From Nitrospirales bacterium (GTDB lineage: Bacteria; Nitrospirota; Nitrospiria; Nitrospirales; UBA8639), in contig JALDRK010000003.1 in the NCBI GenBank assembly GCA_031315915.1, forward strand, positions 91,230 through 155,229: 64,000 nucleotides of DNA. The letters run 5' to 3'. Positions 55,326 to 64,000 of the stretch are shown here, piece after piece; the stretch's first letter is position 1; the number at the start of each line of letters is the position of its first letter. The position numbers and the translations under genes are program-made. The notes beneath the pieces are model-generated. The model saw nothing but the letters and a program-made list of their open reading frames with translations. It was not told the origin of the DNA and did no database searches.

Positions 55326-56558
55326 ATGCATGGTTCCTATCGGTACCTAAAACGAGTTTTCGTTGGAGTAGGAGTTATGGCTGCATTGGCCGGATGCCGT
55401 TCTGGAGGCGAACTTCAGCCGGTGGGAACCAGTCAATGCGGGTTGTTTGGTGAAACATTGGATTGGTCCCAACGAATCCAGGTATTAAACCAGATAAGCC
55501 TGGCCTTTACGCAAAAATGCGACCAAGCCATCGTCCAATATGCTGGGAGAGCCCAGGAAAATTTTCGACATAAAACGTTTTCAGTGTCCAAAGAAACAGC
55601 CAATGTGTTTCTATTCGACGGGGCATTGACGGAATATGTCCTGGAATCAAATGAACGAGCCTATCTGAGCGTCCTTTTGGCTGCTAGTTACTTCCGAATG
55701 GGGTATCCTAGTGAGGCTAAAGTGGAATTGCGACGGTTAGATCACGAGTTATTTGCCCCGCTCTATAATTTTGGGGAAGATCCGGTAAATTTGGTTTTAT
55801 CTGCCGTCTTGTGGGAAGTCCTTGGTGAACCGGGGGATGCCAGAACCGATTGGTATCGGGTTGCGGAACCGCTGACCTCTTCTCTGTTGACGGTTGATCC
55901 GGTATTACGGGAGTTTGCCCGTGAACAAGTGAAGCGACTGGATCAGGGACAAGGCTCCATTCCATCCTGGCAAGTATATGGGGTTGGCCGGTTCCCTGAA
56001 GTTGACTGGGAATTAAAATTGTTCGGTTCAAAAAATGGGTATTATGCCATTAAACCGAAGCAGGCTTTTGATCCCGCATGTCTGTCGGGAACCGGAATTC
56101 GAATTCCTACGGAGAGTTGGTTTGCTAAAATCGCTCATCGGCACGATCATGCCTATCATCCCTTGCTGAATATCCAGAGTTGGATTCGATTGCCAATAGC
56201 AGTTATTTATGGACTGGTCCCTTTTTCGATGGGTGCGGGAATTGCTGTGGGCGGGTGTGCAGGTGCGGTCTCTCTTGGTGAAAAGGGAAGCGGTGACCTC
56301 TGTGCCTTATCAATATTTGGTGGAGTTCAACTAATGCAAATGGCCCCCACCTTTTTTCAAAATACGATTCGCCCTGATTTGCGACATTGGAATCTTATTC
56401 CGGCTAGCTTTATCATCACTCAAGCTGCAGTTCTGGAATCGGAGTCGTGTTCTACTGATCAAGCGCGCGTCCATAATATCGTGGCTCCTCCTCATCAATC
56501 AAAACCTCTTAGTACAATGAGGCCTGTCCCCCTTTTGCCTTCAGTTCCCTTGCCCTAA
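55326..56558 (+). CDS. Hypothetical lipoprotein
   Basis: The protein has 410 residues from the ATG at 55326. The open frame continues upstream to 55083 but that part does not look coding. The N-terminus is a lipoprotein signal: basic start, FVGVGVMAALAGC with the lipobox cysteine. Residues about 60-230 are helical and repeat-like (YLSVLLAASYFRMGYPSEAKVELRRL), possibly TPR-type. The C-terminal half has a hydrophobic Gly-rich segment (YGLVPFSMGAGIAVGGCAGAVSLG). The function is unknown. Confidence 0.6.
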   Translation: MHGSYRYLKRVFVGVGVMAALAGCRSGGELQPVGTSQCGLFGETLDWSQRIQVLNQISLAFTQKCDQAIVQYAGRAQENFRHKTFSVSKETANVFLFDGALTEYVLESNERAYLSVLLAASYFRMGYPSEAKVELRRLDHELFAPLYNFGEDPVNLVLSAVLWEVLGEPGDARTDWYRVAEPLTSSLLTVDPVLREFAREQVKRLDQGQGSIPSWQVYGVGRFPEVDWELKLFGSKNGYYAIKPKQAFDPACLSGTGIRIPTESWFAKIAHRHDHAYHPLLNIQSWIRLPIAVIYGLVPFSMGAGIAVGGCAGAVSLGEKGSGDLCALSIFGGVQLMQMAPTFFQNTIRPDLRHWNLIPASFIITQAAVLESESCSTDQARVHNIVAPPHQSKPLSTMRPVPLLPSVPLP

Positions 56559-56702
56559 ATGTAGGCTTCCAAAGGGTGAGTCTGTCAGGGGGGGAATGAG
56601 ATTCATCTATTCGGATACACGATGTATCTAAATAGATAACAGTTCTTTCCGCGACCAAGCGGGTTATTCAGAATTCTCCTTAAAAATCTTGAAATATCAG
56701 GC

Positions 56703-57236
56703 ATGTTCATCAAGGGCCTTGCTTGCATCAGGCACGGTCATTTTGGAATGCGTCTTGCGTTCAACAAAAGAAAGGCACAACACATGATTTCATTATTTGT
56801 GATTAAAGAAAGGAGTAATCTCCTGGGAAAAGTTAATCGCTCTGGGCTGGTTTCCCACGGTTCCGTCCTAAGTTTGGTGATGACGGTATTCGTCTTGATT
56901 GGAACAGCAAGGGGGTGTGCCGAAATGGGGGAGGCAGATATGAAGGCAGTTTCCTCTGCTCCTCAAAGCTTTTCGATCTATGCTCTTTCCCGGGGAACAG
57001 GTGTCCCGAAAGAGGCCAGAAAGGTCTTAGAAGAAGCGAGAAGCCTCCTGAAAAAAGCCCAAGATCAGGGAGCCGTGAGTCGGTTAATAGATCGACGGAT
57101 TGGACTGGAAGGAGAAACCCGGCTGTGCGCGGAATTTAAGGATCCTAATGTTTCTGGTGAAATCTTTTCTCATATTCAAACTATCAGCCAAGGAGTAGAC
57201 CTGCTGAATGTGAAAATCGAGTCCTGTTCACAATGA
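56703..57236 (+). CDS. Hypothetical exported protein, possible lipoprotein
   Basis: The protein has up to 177 residues; an ATG at 56784 would give 150. A hydrophobic stretch (VLSLVMTVFVLIGTARGC) ends in a cysteine that could be a lipobox. The mature part is helical (KEARKVLEEARSLLKKAQDQGAV) with a short SCSQ end. No family is recognised. It lies between two other lipoprotein genes on the same strand. Confidence 0.45.
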   Translation: MFIKGLACIRHGHFGMRLAFNKRKAQHMISLFVIKERSNLLGKVNRSGLVSHGSVLSLVMTVFVLIGTARGCAEMGEADMKAVSSAPQSFSIYALSRGTGVPKEARKVLEEARSLLKKAQDQGAVSRLIDRRIGLEGETRLCAEFKDPNVSGEIFSHIQTISQGVDLLNVKIESCSQ

Positions 57237-57350
57237 CTCAAGAATGGAATCCGTTTCGTTGTTCTGGGTATGTCATCGGTCCGCGTTTCAGGCGGATGAG
57301 GTTTTTAACAAGGATGTTGTTTTGTAATGTTTTACATAAGGAGTGTAACC

Positions 57351-58664
57351 ATGAATCGTTGTCGGCATTTGCTTATGACTTGGGTGTTGCCGGTCTGTTT
57401 GGCTTTGTGGATGGGCGCTTGCACTCATCATGAGGGTAAGTCGAGGATGACCGAAGAAACTGGTCCGAAAAATTCACCCGAACAGGGAATGAAGGTTCTT
57501 GCAGAGAATGCCAAGGCGAAACGGGATATCTGGAAGGAAAAAACCTTTGAAGAATTTAAGGCCCAAGTCTACAAGGAGCCTTTTGAAGGCGGGAAATTCA
57601 TTGTCAACGGAGATACGGCGTTTGTAGATGAAAAGCATCTACAAGAATTTTTTGACACTCGAATCAAAAAAGAATTTCAGCCCTCCTCCAGTGGGCCGAA
57701 CAAAATAATCGTTCACCAGGTCAACGGCCAGGATGCCGTGTGGAACGGCACGGACAAGCGCCAATTGACCTATTGTGTGAGTACGTCATTTGGCAATCGG
57801 TACAATCAAATGGTGGCCGATATGCAGGCTGCCACTGGGGCTTGGGAAGCCGTGGCCAATGTGGATTTCATTCACGTGGGTGGACAAGACGGCAGTTGCA
57901 CGGCCTCCAACTCCAATGTGGTTTTCGATGTGAGGCCGGTGAATGTCAATGGACAATATCTGGCCCGTGCTTTTTTCCCCAACGACCCCCGATCTGCAAG
58001 GAATGTCCTGGTGGATAACAGCTCGTTCGGATTGGATCCCAACGGCAAACTCAGCCTTCAAGGGATTTTGCGGCATGAATTAGGTCATACGATCGGGTTC
58101 CGGCATGAACATACCCGTCCGGATTCCGGTACCTGTTTTGAGGATAATAATTGGAGGCCGTTGACCAGTTATGATGCCCTTTCGGTCATGCATTATCCCC
58201 AATGCAATGGACAAGGCGATTGGTCGTTGACTCTGACCAACGTCGACCAAAACGGGGCTGCCTGTCTGTATGGTCCCGCGCAGGGGTTTACCATTGATGC
58301 CGAGATTTGCCAGGGGCCTGAGCCGATTCAGGAGCCGGTGGCATGCGGACCCAAGACTCAAACCTTTACGGGACAAAGCGTGGCACAAGGGGCCTGGAAT
58401 ACCCATGGGCCATTTCCCGTGGCACCAGGAACGCTGATCGAGGTGGTAATGCACGGCGAAGCCAATCCCGGGGACCCCGATTTGTATGTGCGGTTTGGTC
58501 AGGAGCCGGACATCAATGCATTTGATTGTCGTCCGTATCTTTCCGGGGCAGAAGAGACGTGTTCGCTGGATGTTCCGTCAAATGCCACGATGGCTCATGT
58601 GAAGATCCGTGGATATTCCGCCGGGAATTATCATCTTACGGTCACGCATACCCCTGGGCATTAA
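57351..58664 (+). CDS. Zinc metalloprotease lipoprotein (metzincin) with C-terminal PPC-like domain
   Basis: The protein has 437 residues from the ATG at 57351, preceded by AAGGAG. The lipobox is LALWMGAC (C24). The catalytic domain (about 120-310) has HELGHTIGFRHEHTRP at about residue 241, the HExxHxxGxxH zinc site, and a Met-turn in ALSVMHYPQC. The final domain (about 335-437) has VAPGTLIEVVMHGEANPGDPDLYVRFG and YSAGNYHLTV, like pre-peptidase C-terminal domains. It is probably anchored in the outer membrane and cuts extracellular protein. The target is unknown. Confidence 0.85.
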   Translation: MNRCRHLLMTWVLPVCLALWMGACTHHEGKSRMTEETGPKNSPEQGMKVLAENAKAKRDIWKEKTFEEFKAQVYKEPFEGGKFIVNGDTAFVDEKHLQEFFDTRIKKEFQPSSSGPNKIIVHQVNGQDAVWNGTDKRQLTYCVSTSFGNRYNQMVADMQAATGAWEAVANVDFIHVGGQDGSCTASNSNVVFDVRPVNVNGQYLARAFFPNDPRSARNVLVDNSSFGLDPNGKLSLQGILRHELGHTIGFRHEHTRPDSGTCFEDNNWRPLTSYDALSVMHYPQCNGQGDWSLTLTNVDQNGAACLYGPAQGFTIDAEICQGPEPIQEPVACGPKTQTFTGQSVAQGAWNTHGPFPVAPGTLIEVVMHGEANPGDPDLYVRFGQEPDINAFDCRPYLSGAEETCSLDVPSNATMAHVKIRGYSAGNYHLTVTHTPGH

Positions 58665-58686
58665 CAGGCCATTGGGGAATATTTTA

Positions 58687-58709
58687 GCGGGGAGGATTAT
58701 CCTCCCCGC
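58687..58709. terminator. Bidirectional terminator hairpin
   Basis: GCGGGGAGGA (58,687-58,696) and TCCTCCCCGC (58,700-58,709) pair perfectly around a TTA loop. It lies between the convergent metalloprotease and FGE-like genes, the expected place for a shared terminator. T-rich DNA follows on both sides. Confidence 0.8.
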
Positions 58710-58736
58710 ATCGTATTGTTTATCCGCGCTGATATA

Positions 58737-59690
58737 TCAAGGGCTGGCCTGTACACACCGAAATCCAATCGTAGCCGAACGCGTTTCTGGTAGGGCTCCT
58801 CCTCTGGTGGCACTACGGAGCATCACGGGTTTACTTTTCCATGACCCTCCGCGGACGACCTTATAACGTCCCATTTTAGGCCCCGGTGGATTTTTCTCCG
58901 GCATTCTAGGGTAATAATCCGACCCAAACCAATCATGAGCCCACTCCGCGATGTTTCCCGATAAATGGAATACTTTATAAATACTTTGTCCATCCTCGAA
59001 ACTGTCCACCGTCGCGACCAGCGGGATTTCGTGGACATGGTATTGTCCGAATACGGCTAAGTCCGCAGTCGGGTCCATCTCCCCCCACGGGAAGATTCGT
59101 GCCGATTCTCCTCTCGCAGCTTTTTCCCACTCGGCTTCGTAGGGAAGCCGTTTTCCTTGATGCTGACAGAAATCTCTGGCTTCGTCCCAGGTCACATAAA
59201 GGGCAGGCCATGGCGCTAAAGCCTGATCCGGAATGAAATGGACGCTAATAAGATGCCAAACGAGTGCGCGCAATTCCTGTGAAACTGTTCGATGAGTAGC
59301 CTGGAGAAAGGCAAGATATTCGCCGAGAGTGACTTCGTATTGATCAATGAAATATCCATCCACCCAAATGCGGCGTTGGGGGAATTCCGTGTCGTCGTAA
59401 TGCGATTCAAAGCTGTGCCGCACGTCGTCTCGACGGTCGGTCCCCATGAGAAATGATCCTTCGGGAATGGAAATTTGTGGGGAGGGTTTGGCAAAGCTGG
59501 CAATATTAGAGATATGCTTGTCGACAATAGGCGGGGGTGGGTCGATGGTTCCCCTCGCAATACTCGGGAACCCCAGGAAGAGATATATGGCCAAGAACGT
59601 AGTGGGCAGACGATAATACAGATCTCTTCCCCGAAAGAATGCTTCAGGGGTGAAATGGGATGGCCTCATTGACATGTTGGTATGATGCAA
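58737..59690 (-). CDS. Formylglycine-generating-enzyme-like (SUMF1/FGE-sulfatase) protein, exported
   Basis: The protein has 317 residues; an ATG at 59675 is an alternative start. A signal peptide or anchor (about 25-47) precedes the domain. Motifs are IPEGSFLMGTDRRDD, VDGYFIDQYEVTLGEYLAFL, PALYVTWDEARDFCQHQGKRLPYEAEWEKAARG, LSGNIAEWAHDW, VVRGGSW and TIGFRC. Sulfatase-activating members need two active cysteines in the C-terminal part; only the GFRC cysteine is seen there. A structural or binding role is therefore as likely as oxidation. Confidence 0.85.
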   Translation of the reverse strand: MHHTNMSMRPSHFTPEAFFRGRDLYYRLPTTFLAIYLFLGFPSIARGTIDPPPPIVDKHISNIASFAKPSPQISIPEGSFLMGTDRRDDVRHSFESHYDDTEFPQRRIWVDGYFIDQYEVTLGEYLAFLQATHRTVSQELRALVWHLISVHFIPDQALAPWPALYVTWDEARDFCQHQGKRLPYEAEWEKAARGESARIFPWGEMDPTADLAVFGQYHVHEIPLVATVDSFEDGQSIYKVFHLSGNIAEWAHDWFGSDYYPRMPEKNPPGPKMGRYKVVRGGSWKSKPVMLRSATRGGALPETRSATIGFRCVQASP

Positions 59691-59766
59691 ATGATGGCAG
59701 TCTACGGGAAGGGTACTTTAGGGAGCAAGCGGATTTCACACAAAGAAATAGCTAAGGAATAGTTCA

Positions 59767-60930
59767 ATGACACGATTTGGCAATCAACGATTAACGGGCT
59801 TGGTGCAATCGGAAATCAGGGCTATGACCACGGCTTGCACACGCGTGAAGGGGATCAATCTGGCGCAGGGAGTGTGTGATACGGGAGTGCCGACTGCCGT
59901 AATCCGCAGTGTGAAAGAAGCCGTGGACAAGGGGATCAATACCTATACGAGGTTTGATGGTCTGGCAAGTTTGCGGCAGGCTTTGGCCAACAAATTGGCT
60001 TCGTATAATGCGATCAAGGCCGATCCCGAAACGGAGATCACTGTGAGTTGTGGAGCCACCGGCGCGTTTCAATGTGCCTGCATGGCCTTATTAAATCCGG
60101 GCGATGAAGTCATTGTGTTTGAACCCTTTTATGGATATCACATCAGTACCCTTGAAGCCGTCCAGGCTGTCCCGCGCGTTATTTCTTTAAACGATCCAAG
60201 ATGGGATTTACGTATGGATGATGTGGTGGAAGCCTTGAACGATCGAACCAGAGCGATTGTCATCAATACTCCCGCGAACCCATCAGGTAAAGTCTTTACT
60301 AAACAGGAATTAGAAGACATTGGGGCTTTGGCCCAACAACACGATTTGCTGGTATTCACCGACGAAATATATGAGTATTTTCTTTATGACCAGCGTGAAC
60401 ATATCAGTTTGGGCTCTTTCCCGGGAATGGCTGATCGGACGATCACAATTTCCGGTTATTCCAAGACCTTTAGTATAACCGGTTGGCGGATAGGCCATGC
60501 TGTGGCTCCTGCTTCTTACGCCGAATTGATCGGGGCTATGAATGATTTACTCTATGTCTGTGCTCCTGCACCGCTTCAATATGGGGTGGCAGTGGGGATC
60601 CAAGAATTGGGATCTTCTTTTTACCAGAAATTGAGACAGACATTTCAGGACAAACGTGATCGATTTTGTGAGATCTTGGAGCGGGTGGGGTTAAATCCGA
60701 CTATTCCGCAAGGGGCCTATTACGTGCTAGCCGATGTATCGCGTATTCCTGGTGAGACTGGAAAGGCCCGTGCCATGTGGATTTTGGAAAAAACCGGTGT
60801 GGCGGGGGTTCCCGGAGAGGCATTTTTCCAGGGAGATCGAGGGAGCCAGTATATCCGGTTCAGTTACGCAAAAACGGAAAAAGATTTGGCTGAAGCCTGT
60901 TCACGTCTGGCCGGGTTGCGAGTTCCTTAA
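59767..60930 (+). CDS. Class I/II pyridoxal-phosphate aminotransferase
   Basis: The protein has 387 residues. INLAQGVCDTGVP is the N-terminal substrate loop. YTRFDGLASLRQALANKL, VSCGATGAFQCACMALLNPGDEVIVFEPFYGYH, INTPANPSGKVFTKQEL and TDEIYEYFLYD follow. The cofactor lysine lies in SGYSKTFSITGWRIG. The conserved arginine is in YIRFSYAKTE. It is of the aspartate or kynurenine aminotransferase subfamily; the exact substrate is uncertain. Confidence 0.92.
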   Translation: MTRFGNQRLTGLVQSEIRAMTTACTRVKGINLAQGVCDTGVPTAVIRSVKEAVDKGINTYTRFDGLASLRQALANKLASYNAIKADPETEITVSCGATGAFQCACMALLNPGDEVIVFEPFYGYHISTLEAVQAVPRVISLNDPRWDLRMDDVVEALNDRTRAIVINTPANPSGKVFTKQELEDIGALAQQHDLLVFTDEIYEYFLYDQREHISLGSFPGMADRTITISGYSKTFSITGWRIGHAVAPASYAELIGAMNDLLYVCAPAPLQYGVAVGIQELGSSFYQKLRQTFQDKRDRFCEILERVGLNPTIPQGAYYVLADVSRIPGETGKARAMWILEKTGVAGVPGEAFFQGDRGSQYIRFSYAKTEKDLAEACSRLAGLRVP

Positions 60931-61010
60931 TCCAGACTTTGCCTCCTCTATGGATCCTTGAGAGAAATAAGGGTTCCAAAAGGGAGTCCGTGTCAAAAAG
61001 GAGAATCAGC

Positions 61011-61475
61011 ATGATGAGGGGAAAAGGGGGTGTTTATTTTTTTTGTGGAGTCCTGCTGCTCCATATGTCGGCTTGTAACGGAAATCGGTATGAACAACGA
61101 GCCGAAGTGATCAAAGAACAGGTGTCATCTTTTTACGGACATTTGGAATCTCGTCAAGCGGATCAAGCGATCTTTGCCAACCAGCGTATCGAGCAGCTAG
61201 CAATGGAATCGGAGGAATATCTCCTTCGACGTGTTGGACAAATGAGTCAGGGAGAGCGAACTCAAGAATGGAAAATCATCAAAACGGCCAAAGAAACAGC
61301 TGCAGAAAATTGGCTGGCCCTGGCACAGTATTTTACGAAAGTTCGGGAGTATGAGCGTGCACGCGGAACGTACACGCGTCTTATTGAAACGTATAAGGAT
61401 TCCGCATATCAGACCTATGTGAAACGTGCGACGGCTGGGTTACGCGATTTGGAACTCATATTGTCTCCCGGATGA
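61011..61475 (+). CDS. Hypothetical lipoprotein with helical repeat domain
   Basis: The protein has 154 residues from the ATG at 61011, preceded by AAAGGAG; the upstream extension is non-coding. The signal ends in LLLHMSAC with a lipobox cysteine. The mature part is helical and ends in a TPR-like stretch (WLALAQYFTKVREYERARGTYTRLIETYKDSAYQTYV). The partner is unknown. Confidence 0.65.
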   Translation: MMRGKGGVYFFCGVLLLHMSACNGNRYEQRAEVIKEQVSSFYGHLESRQADQAIFANQRIEQLAMESEEYLLRRVGQMSQGERTQEWKIIKTAKETAAENWLALAQYFTKVREYERARGTYTRLIETYKDSAYQTYVKRATAGLRDLELILSPG

Positions 61476-61562
61476 ATGAGATACAGTGGTAATATTATAC
61501 TGCTAGCTAATTATACTTAATTTTGTAATGGAACGACGTATAATAATAGGATTGGGGTGCAT

Positions 61563-62012
61563 TTAAAACCAGCCAGGTGGATACATGGGCCCTTCCTTAG
61601 GGGGACACCAAGTTTTGACAATCCGGACATACCTAATTCGGCAGGGAGACGCCTTAGTGCATAGGCCTTGTGGACCAAGCACTTCGCCATAGGTTTGGAC
61701 AGTTTCCTCAGGGTCTGAGGCCATAAACCAAATTGCCACCCCAAACACGGACTCTAGTTCACTACTCGCCGGGGTATAATAAGCTACTTCAAATTCGATG
61801 AGGCCATCCCCATGGAGTGAGCACATCGCATTGGAGGGTGGAGCCTCAAGTCCCACGTGAAATTCGAACCCATCCTCCACCCAGGAATCAATCACCGAAA
61901 ATGAGGACTCATGCGCCAAACTCCAAGAACCTAGTCCAAGGATGCCTGCCAATGAGGTGAGGATAGAGAAAACAAAAAATCTAAAAAGTGGTCGAAGAGA
62001 TTGGCGCTTCAT
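61563..62012 (-). CDS. Hypothetical exported protein
   Basis: The protein has 149 residues. A signal peptide (about 8-33, LFRFFVFSILTSLAGILGLGSWSLAHE) is followed by a small domain with four cysteines (SNAMCSLHG, GLCTKASPC, KTWCPP) that could form disulfides. No family is recognised. The gene is alone on the minus strand before ruvB. Confidence 0.5.
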   Translation of the reverse strand: MKRQSLRPLFRFFVFSILTSLAGILGLGSWSLAHESSFSVIDSWVEDGFEFHVGLEAPPSNAMCSLHGDGLIEFEVAYYTPASSELESVFGVAIWFMASDPEETVQTYGEVLGPQGLCTKASPCRIRYVRIVKTWCPPKEGPMYPPGWF

Positions 62013-62119
62013 AGGGATACTCAGAGAACTTGTGCCGAGTTTTCTCTGTTATACACAAAGTAGGCTCCCTTGGGGCAATACCTCGATTGAGGGGCGAAGG
62101 AGAAGGAAAAATCGGCGGA

Positions 62120-63133
62120 TTACTGCTCCTGAGGAAAGAGCGGAGAGGAAATTTGAAAGTGTTGGAGGGCTTTTGCGGTTATTTGGCGGCCCCGTGCCGT
62201 TCGATCTAAGTATCCTGTTTGAAGGAGGAAGGGCTCGTAGACGTCTTCCAGGGTGGTTTTTTCTTCATGGACTGCGGCGGCTAGAGCTTCCACGCCAACG
62301 GGTCCACCTTTGAATTTCTCGATAATGGTCAGCAAAATCTTTCGGTCCATCTCATCAAATCCGGCTTGGTCGACGCCCAGCCATTGCAAGGCCTCTTGGG
62401 CCACTGCATGGGTGACGTGCCCCTGTGCCTTCACTTCCGCAAAATCCCGAACCCGTTTGATGAGTCGGTTGGCAATCCGAGGTGTTCCGCGTGCACGCCT
62501 CCCAACTTCTGCGGCAGCATCCTCGTCAATGCGAATGCCAAGAAGACGGGCTGACCGAGAAATGATCACTTGGAGCTCCTCGGGTAGATAAAAATCCAAA
62601 CGATAGACTAACCCAAATCGTTCCCGTAAAGGTGAAGTCAGGGCTCCGGCTCGCGTAGTGGCACCGATAAGGGTAAAAGGAGGAAGATCCAGTTTCATGG
62701 TGCGCAAGGATGGCCCTTGGCCGATGACTAAGTCAATTTGATAGTCCTCCATAGCAGGGTACAACACTTCTTCCGCTGATGGAGGAAGTCGATGAATTTC
62801 ATCAATAAATAGCACGTCTTGGGGCTGCAGGTTGGCTAGAATCGCGGCCAAATCTCCTGCATGGGTCAGAACTAATCCTGAAGTGGATCGAATGGTCCCG
62901 CCCATTTCTTTCGCAATGATATGGGCAATGGTTGTTTTCCCGAGACCTGGCGGACCATAAAAAATGGCGTGATCCAAAGCCTCTCCCCGTCGAGTGGCCG
63001 CGTCCATGCAGACACGAAGAGATTTCTTCATGGACTCCTGACCGATATAATCGGCCAACCGTTGAGGACGGAGGTTGCCTTCTAAAGATTGTTCTTCATC
63101 AAGAAGTTGATTGCTGAGAACACGTTCATCCAT
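62120..63133 (-). CDS. ruvB: Holliday junction branch migration helicase RuvB
   Basis: The protein has 337 residues. [13 protein letters not shown] is the N-terminal signature. Walker A is GPPGLGKTT, Walker B is [10 protein letters not shown], sensor 1 [18 protein letters not shown], and the C-terminal winged helix has [16 protein letters not shown]. It drives branch migration with RuvA. No ruvA or ruvC lies in this window. Confidence 0.98.
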   Translation of the reverse strand: MDERVLSNQLLDEEQSLEGNLRPQRLADYIGQESMKKSLRVCMDAATRRGEALDHAIFYGPPGLGKTTIAHIIAKEMGGTIRSTSGLVLTHAGDLAAILANLQPQDVLFIDEIHRLPPSAEEVLYPAMEDYQIDLVIGQGPSLRTMKLDLPPFTLIGATTRAGALTSPLRERFGLVYRLDFYLPEELQVIISRSARLLGIRIDEDAAAEVGRRARGTPRIANRLIKRVRDFAEVKAQGHVTHAVAQEALQWLGVDQAGFDEMDRKILLTIIEKFKGGPVGVEALAAAVHEEKTTLEDVYEPFLLQTGYLDRTARGRQITAKALQHFQISSPLFPQEQ

Positions 63134-63247
63134 GAGTGGATGGGAGGGGTGGATAGGGAAAGATTAAAGTATGGCCTCTTCGAGAAATCGAAACAAGAAA
63201 CTCTGCTCTTGACTCTCCGCCAGGGTTGGAGAGTCATTGCCATATCC

Positions 63248-63805
63248 TTAAAATTGTGAATATAAATCCGGGCATCCCAAACAGAATTCTACATTCACCT
63301 GTCGATCAAGAAAGTTTACCAAGAACCCTTTTTTCTCATACAACAACTTAGCGCCCATCAAGGTTTCATTGGGAAAGTCTTCGGGGCCTAAGAGATCACG
63401 GATTTCTTTCAAGCTTTTTGCGGTCAAAATATGGCGGAATATCCCCCGAACTTTATGGGCAAATCGATTGTTGATAAAAATGAGATCGACTTTACCGTCG
63501 GTGATTCGTACCCCAGCCATGGCACCGGTAGGGTTTTCTTTATCCCACAGCAAAATGAACGTCCCCTCCTGCTCGGCGCGAACCCCTGAAATTTTTTCCT
63601 CGACGAGGGACTCAACAGCGGTGGCCTCTGGATCTCCTAATTTTACGCGAAAGAGCGAAACTTCAGCGGCGTTTACATCTTCTGGGTTTTCCACGCTGTT
63701 TCGGGTCAACTCGTATTTGGCTCCCCAGACTGAGGTGGAAAGGAACAGAGTACCCCAAAACATGAACAGTAATGTCAGGCACGATGCAGTATGAAGTTTC
63801 TTCAT
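63248..63805 (-). CDS. Hypothetical exported protein
   Basis: The protein has 185 residues from the ATG at 63805, preceded by AAGGGG; the longer frame to 63931 is less likely. A signal peptide (1-28, KKLHTASCLTLLFMFWGTLFLSTSVWGA) is clear. The mature part has VSLFRVKLGDPEATAVESLV, AGVRITDGKVDLIFINNRF and NVEFCLGCPDL. The family is not recognised. Confidence 0.6.
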   Translation of the reverse strand: MKKLHTASCLTLLFMFWGTLFLSTSVWGAKYELTRNSVENPEDVNAAEVSLFRVKLGDPEATAVESLVEEKISGVRAEQEGTFILLWDKENPTGAMAGVRITDGKVDLIFINNRFAHKVRGIFRHILTAKSLKEIRDLLGPEDFPNETLMGAKLLYEKKGFLVNFLDRQVNVEFCLGCPDLYSQF

Positions 63806-63976
63806 GAAAGGCCCCTTACTATTAAGGAAGATAATTGATGAGATGCCAAGCTGGAGGGAGGGTGGAAAACCACTTTCAGTCTCATCCTCCTGACCTGAAG
63901 AATTGTATCGGACCCCTCTGGCAAGGGTCAATGAAAAAGGACATTTTGATCCATCTGCTTGGTTCGTTTTTTATGA

Positions 63977-64000
63977 TATAATCCCGACCCTATGTCTAAC
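63977..64000 (+). promoter_or_regulatory. Possible -10 box and start of next gene at window edge
   Basis: TATAAT at 63,977-63,982 is a perfect -10 hexamer. An ATG at 63,992 begins a frame that runs off the window after three codons. The -35 is unclear (TTGGTT is too close). The gene, if real, would have a very short leader. Confidence 0.25.

Noticed and set aside
58737..59690. True sulfatase-activating formylglycine-generating enzyme
   Set aside because: The usual pair of catalytic cysteines is not visible and no sulfatase gene is nearby, so only the fold is called.

Overview
The window is a bacterial chromosome segment of moderate G+C. The conserved gene blocks, the many REC/PAS signalling proteins and the protein style suggest Nitrospirota, probably a Nitrospira-like nitrite oxidiser. 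That placement is inference from gene content; no rRNA is present to confirm it.

Left part (1-13,907). After the tail of a methyltransferase and a tRNA-Gln(TTG) gene lies a tRNA-integrated genomic island. A 44-bp perfect repeat of the tRNA 3' end (374-417 and 13,864-13,907) bounds it. Its mobility and replication genes are decayed: the tyrosine integrase has several frameshifts and a Tyr-to-Cys change at the expected nucleophile, and a primase-helicase is broken into pieces. Two small DNA-binding genes, a 2-oxoglutarate oxygenase and a membrane protein survive. So does an intact five-gene operon (8,003-13,375), which is the most interesting part of the window. It encodes a TIR-TIR-SLOG protein, a ThsB-like TIR protein, an Nmad2-type protein, a MazG/MazG_C pyrophosphohydrolase-like protein and a protein like the 5-hmdU DNA kinase helical family. 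I read it as a Thoeris-like NAD+/cyclic-nucleotide immune module joined to nucleotide or modified-base proteins.

Middle left (14,079-24,137). This holds signalling genes (REC-PAS, hybrid histidine kinase, single-domain regulator), a nitroreductase, a TraB/GumN protein, a DsrE-like protein, a class II aldolase-like protein and a lysine-rich histone-H1-like protein.

Core block (24,149-46,120). On the minus strand runs tRNA-Ser, SRP RNA, dnaX, ybaB, recR. On the plus strand runs tRNA-Leu(TAG), tig, clpP, clpX. These converge on a long minus-strand set: mreB, mreC, mreD, mrdA, rodA, rng, dprA, topA, covering cell shape, wall elongation, RNA and DNA maintenance. leuC and leuD follow on the plus strand.

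Right part (46,343-64,000). A KefB/CPA2 antiporter is followed by a c-di-GMP-I (GEMM) riboswitch. The riboswitch controls a large secreted repeat protein, and two mutually exclusive pairings can be drawn around its ribosome binding site. The secreted gene is frameshifted near its 3' end. A defective IS3 element and an outer-membrane beta-barrel gene follow. The remainder is mostly envelope genes (msrA, four lipoprotein-like genes including a metalloprotease, an FGE-sulfatase-like protein), an aminotransferase, ruvB and two small exported proteins.
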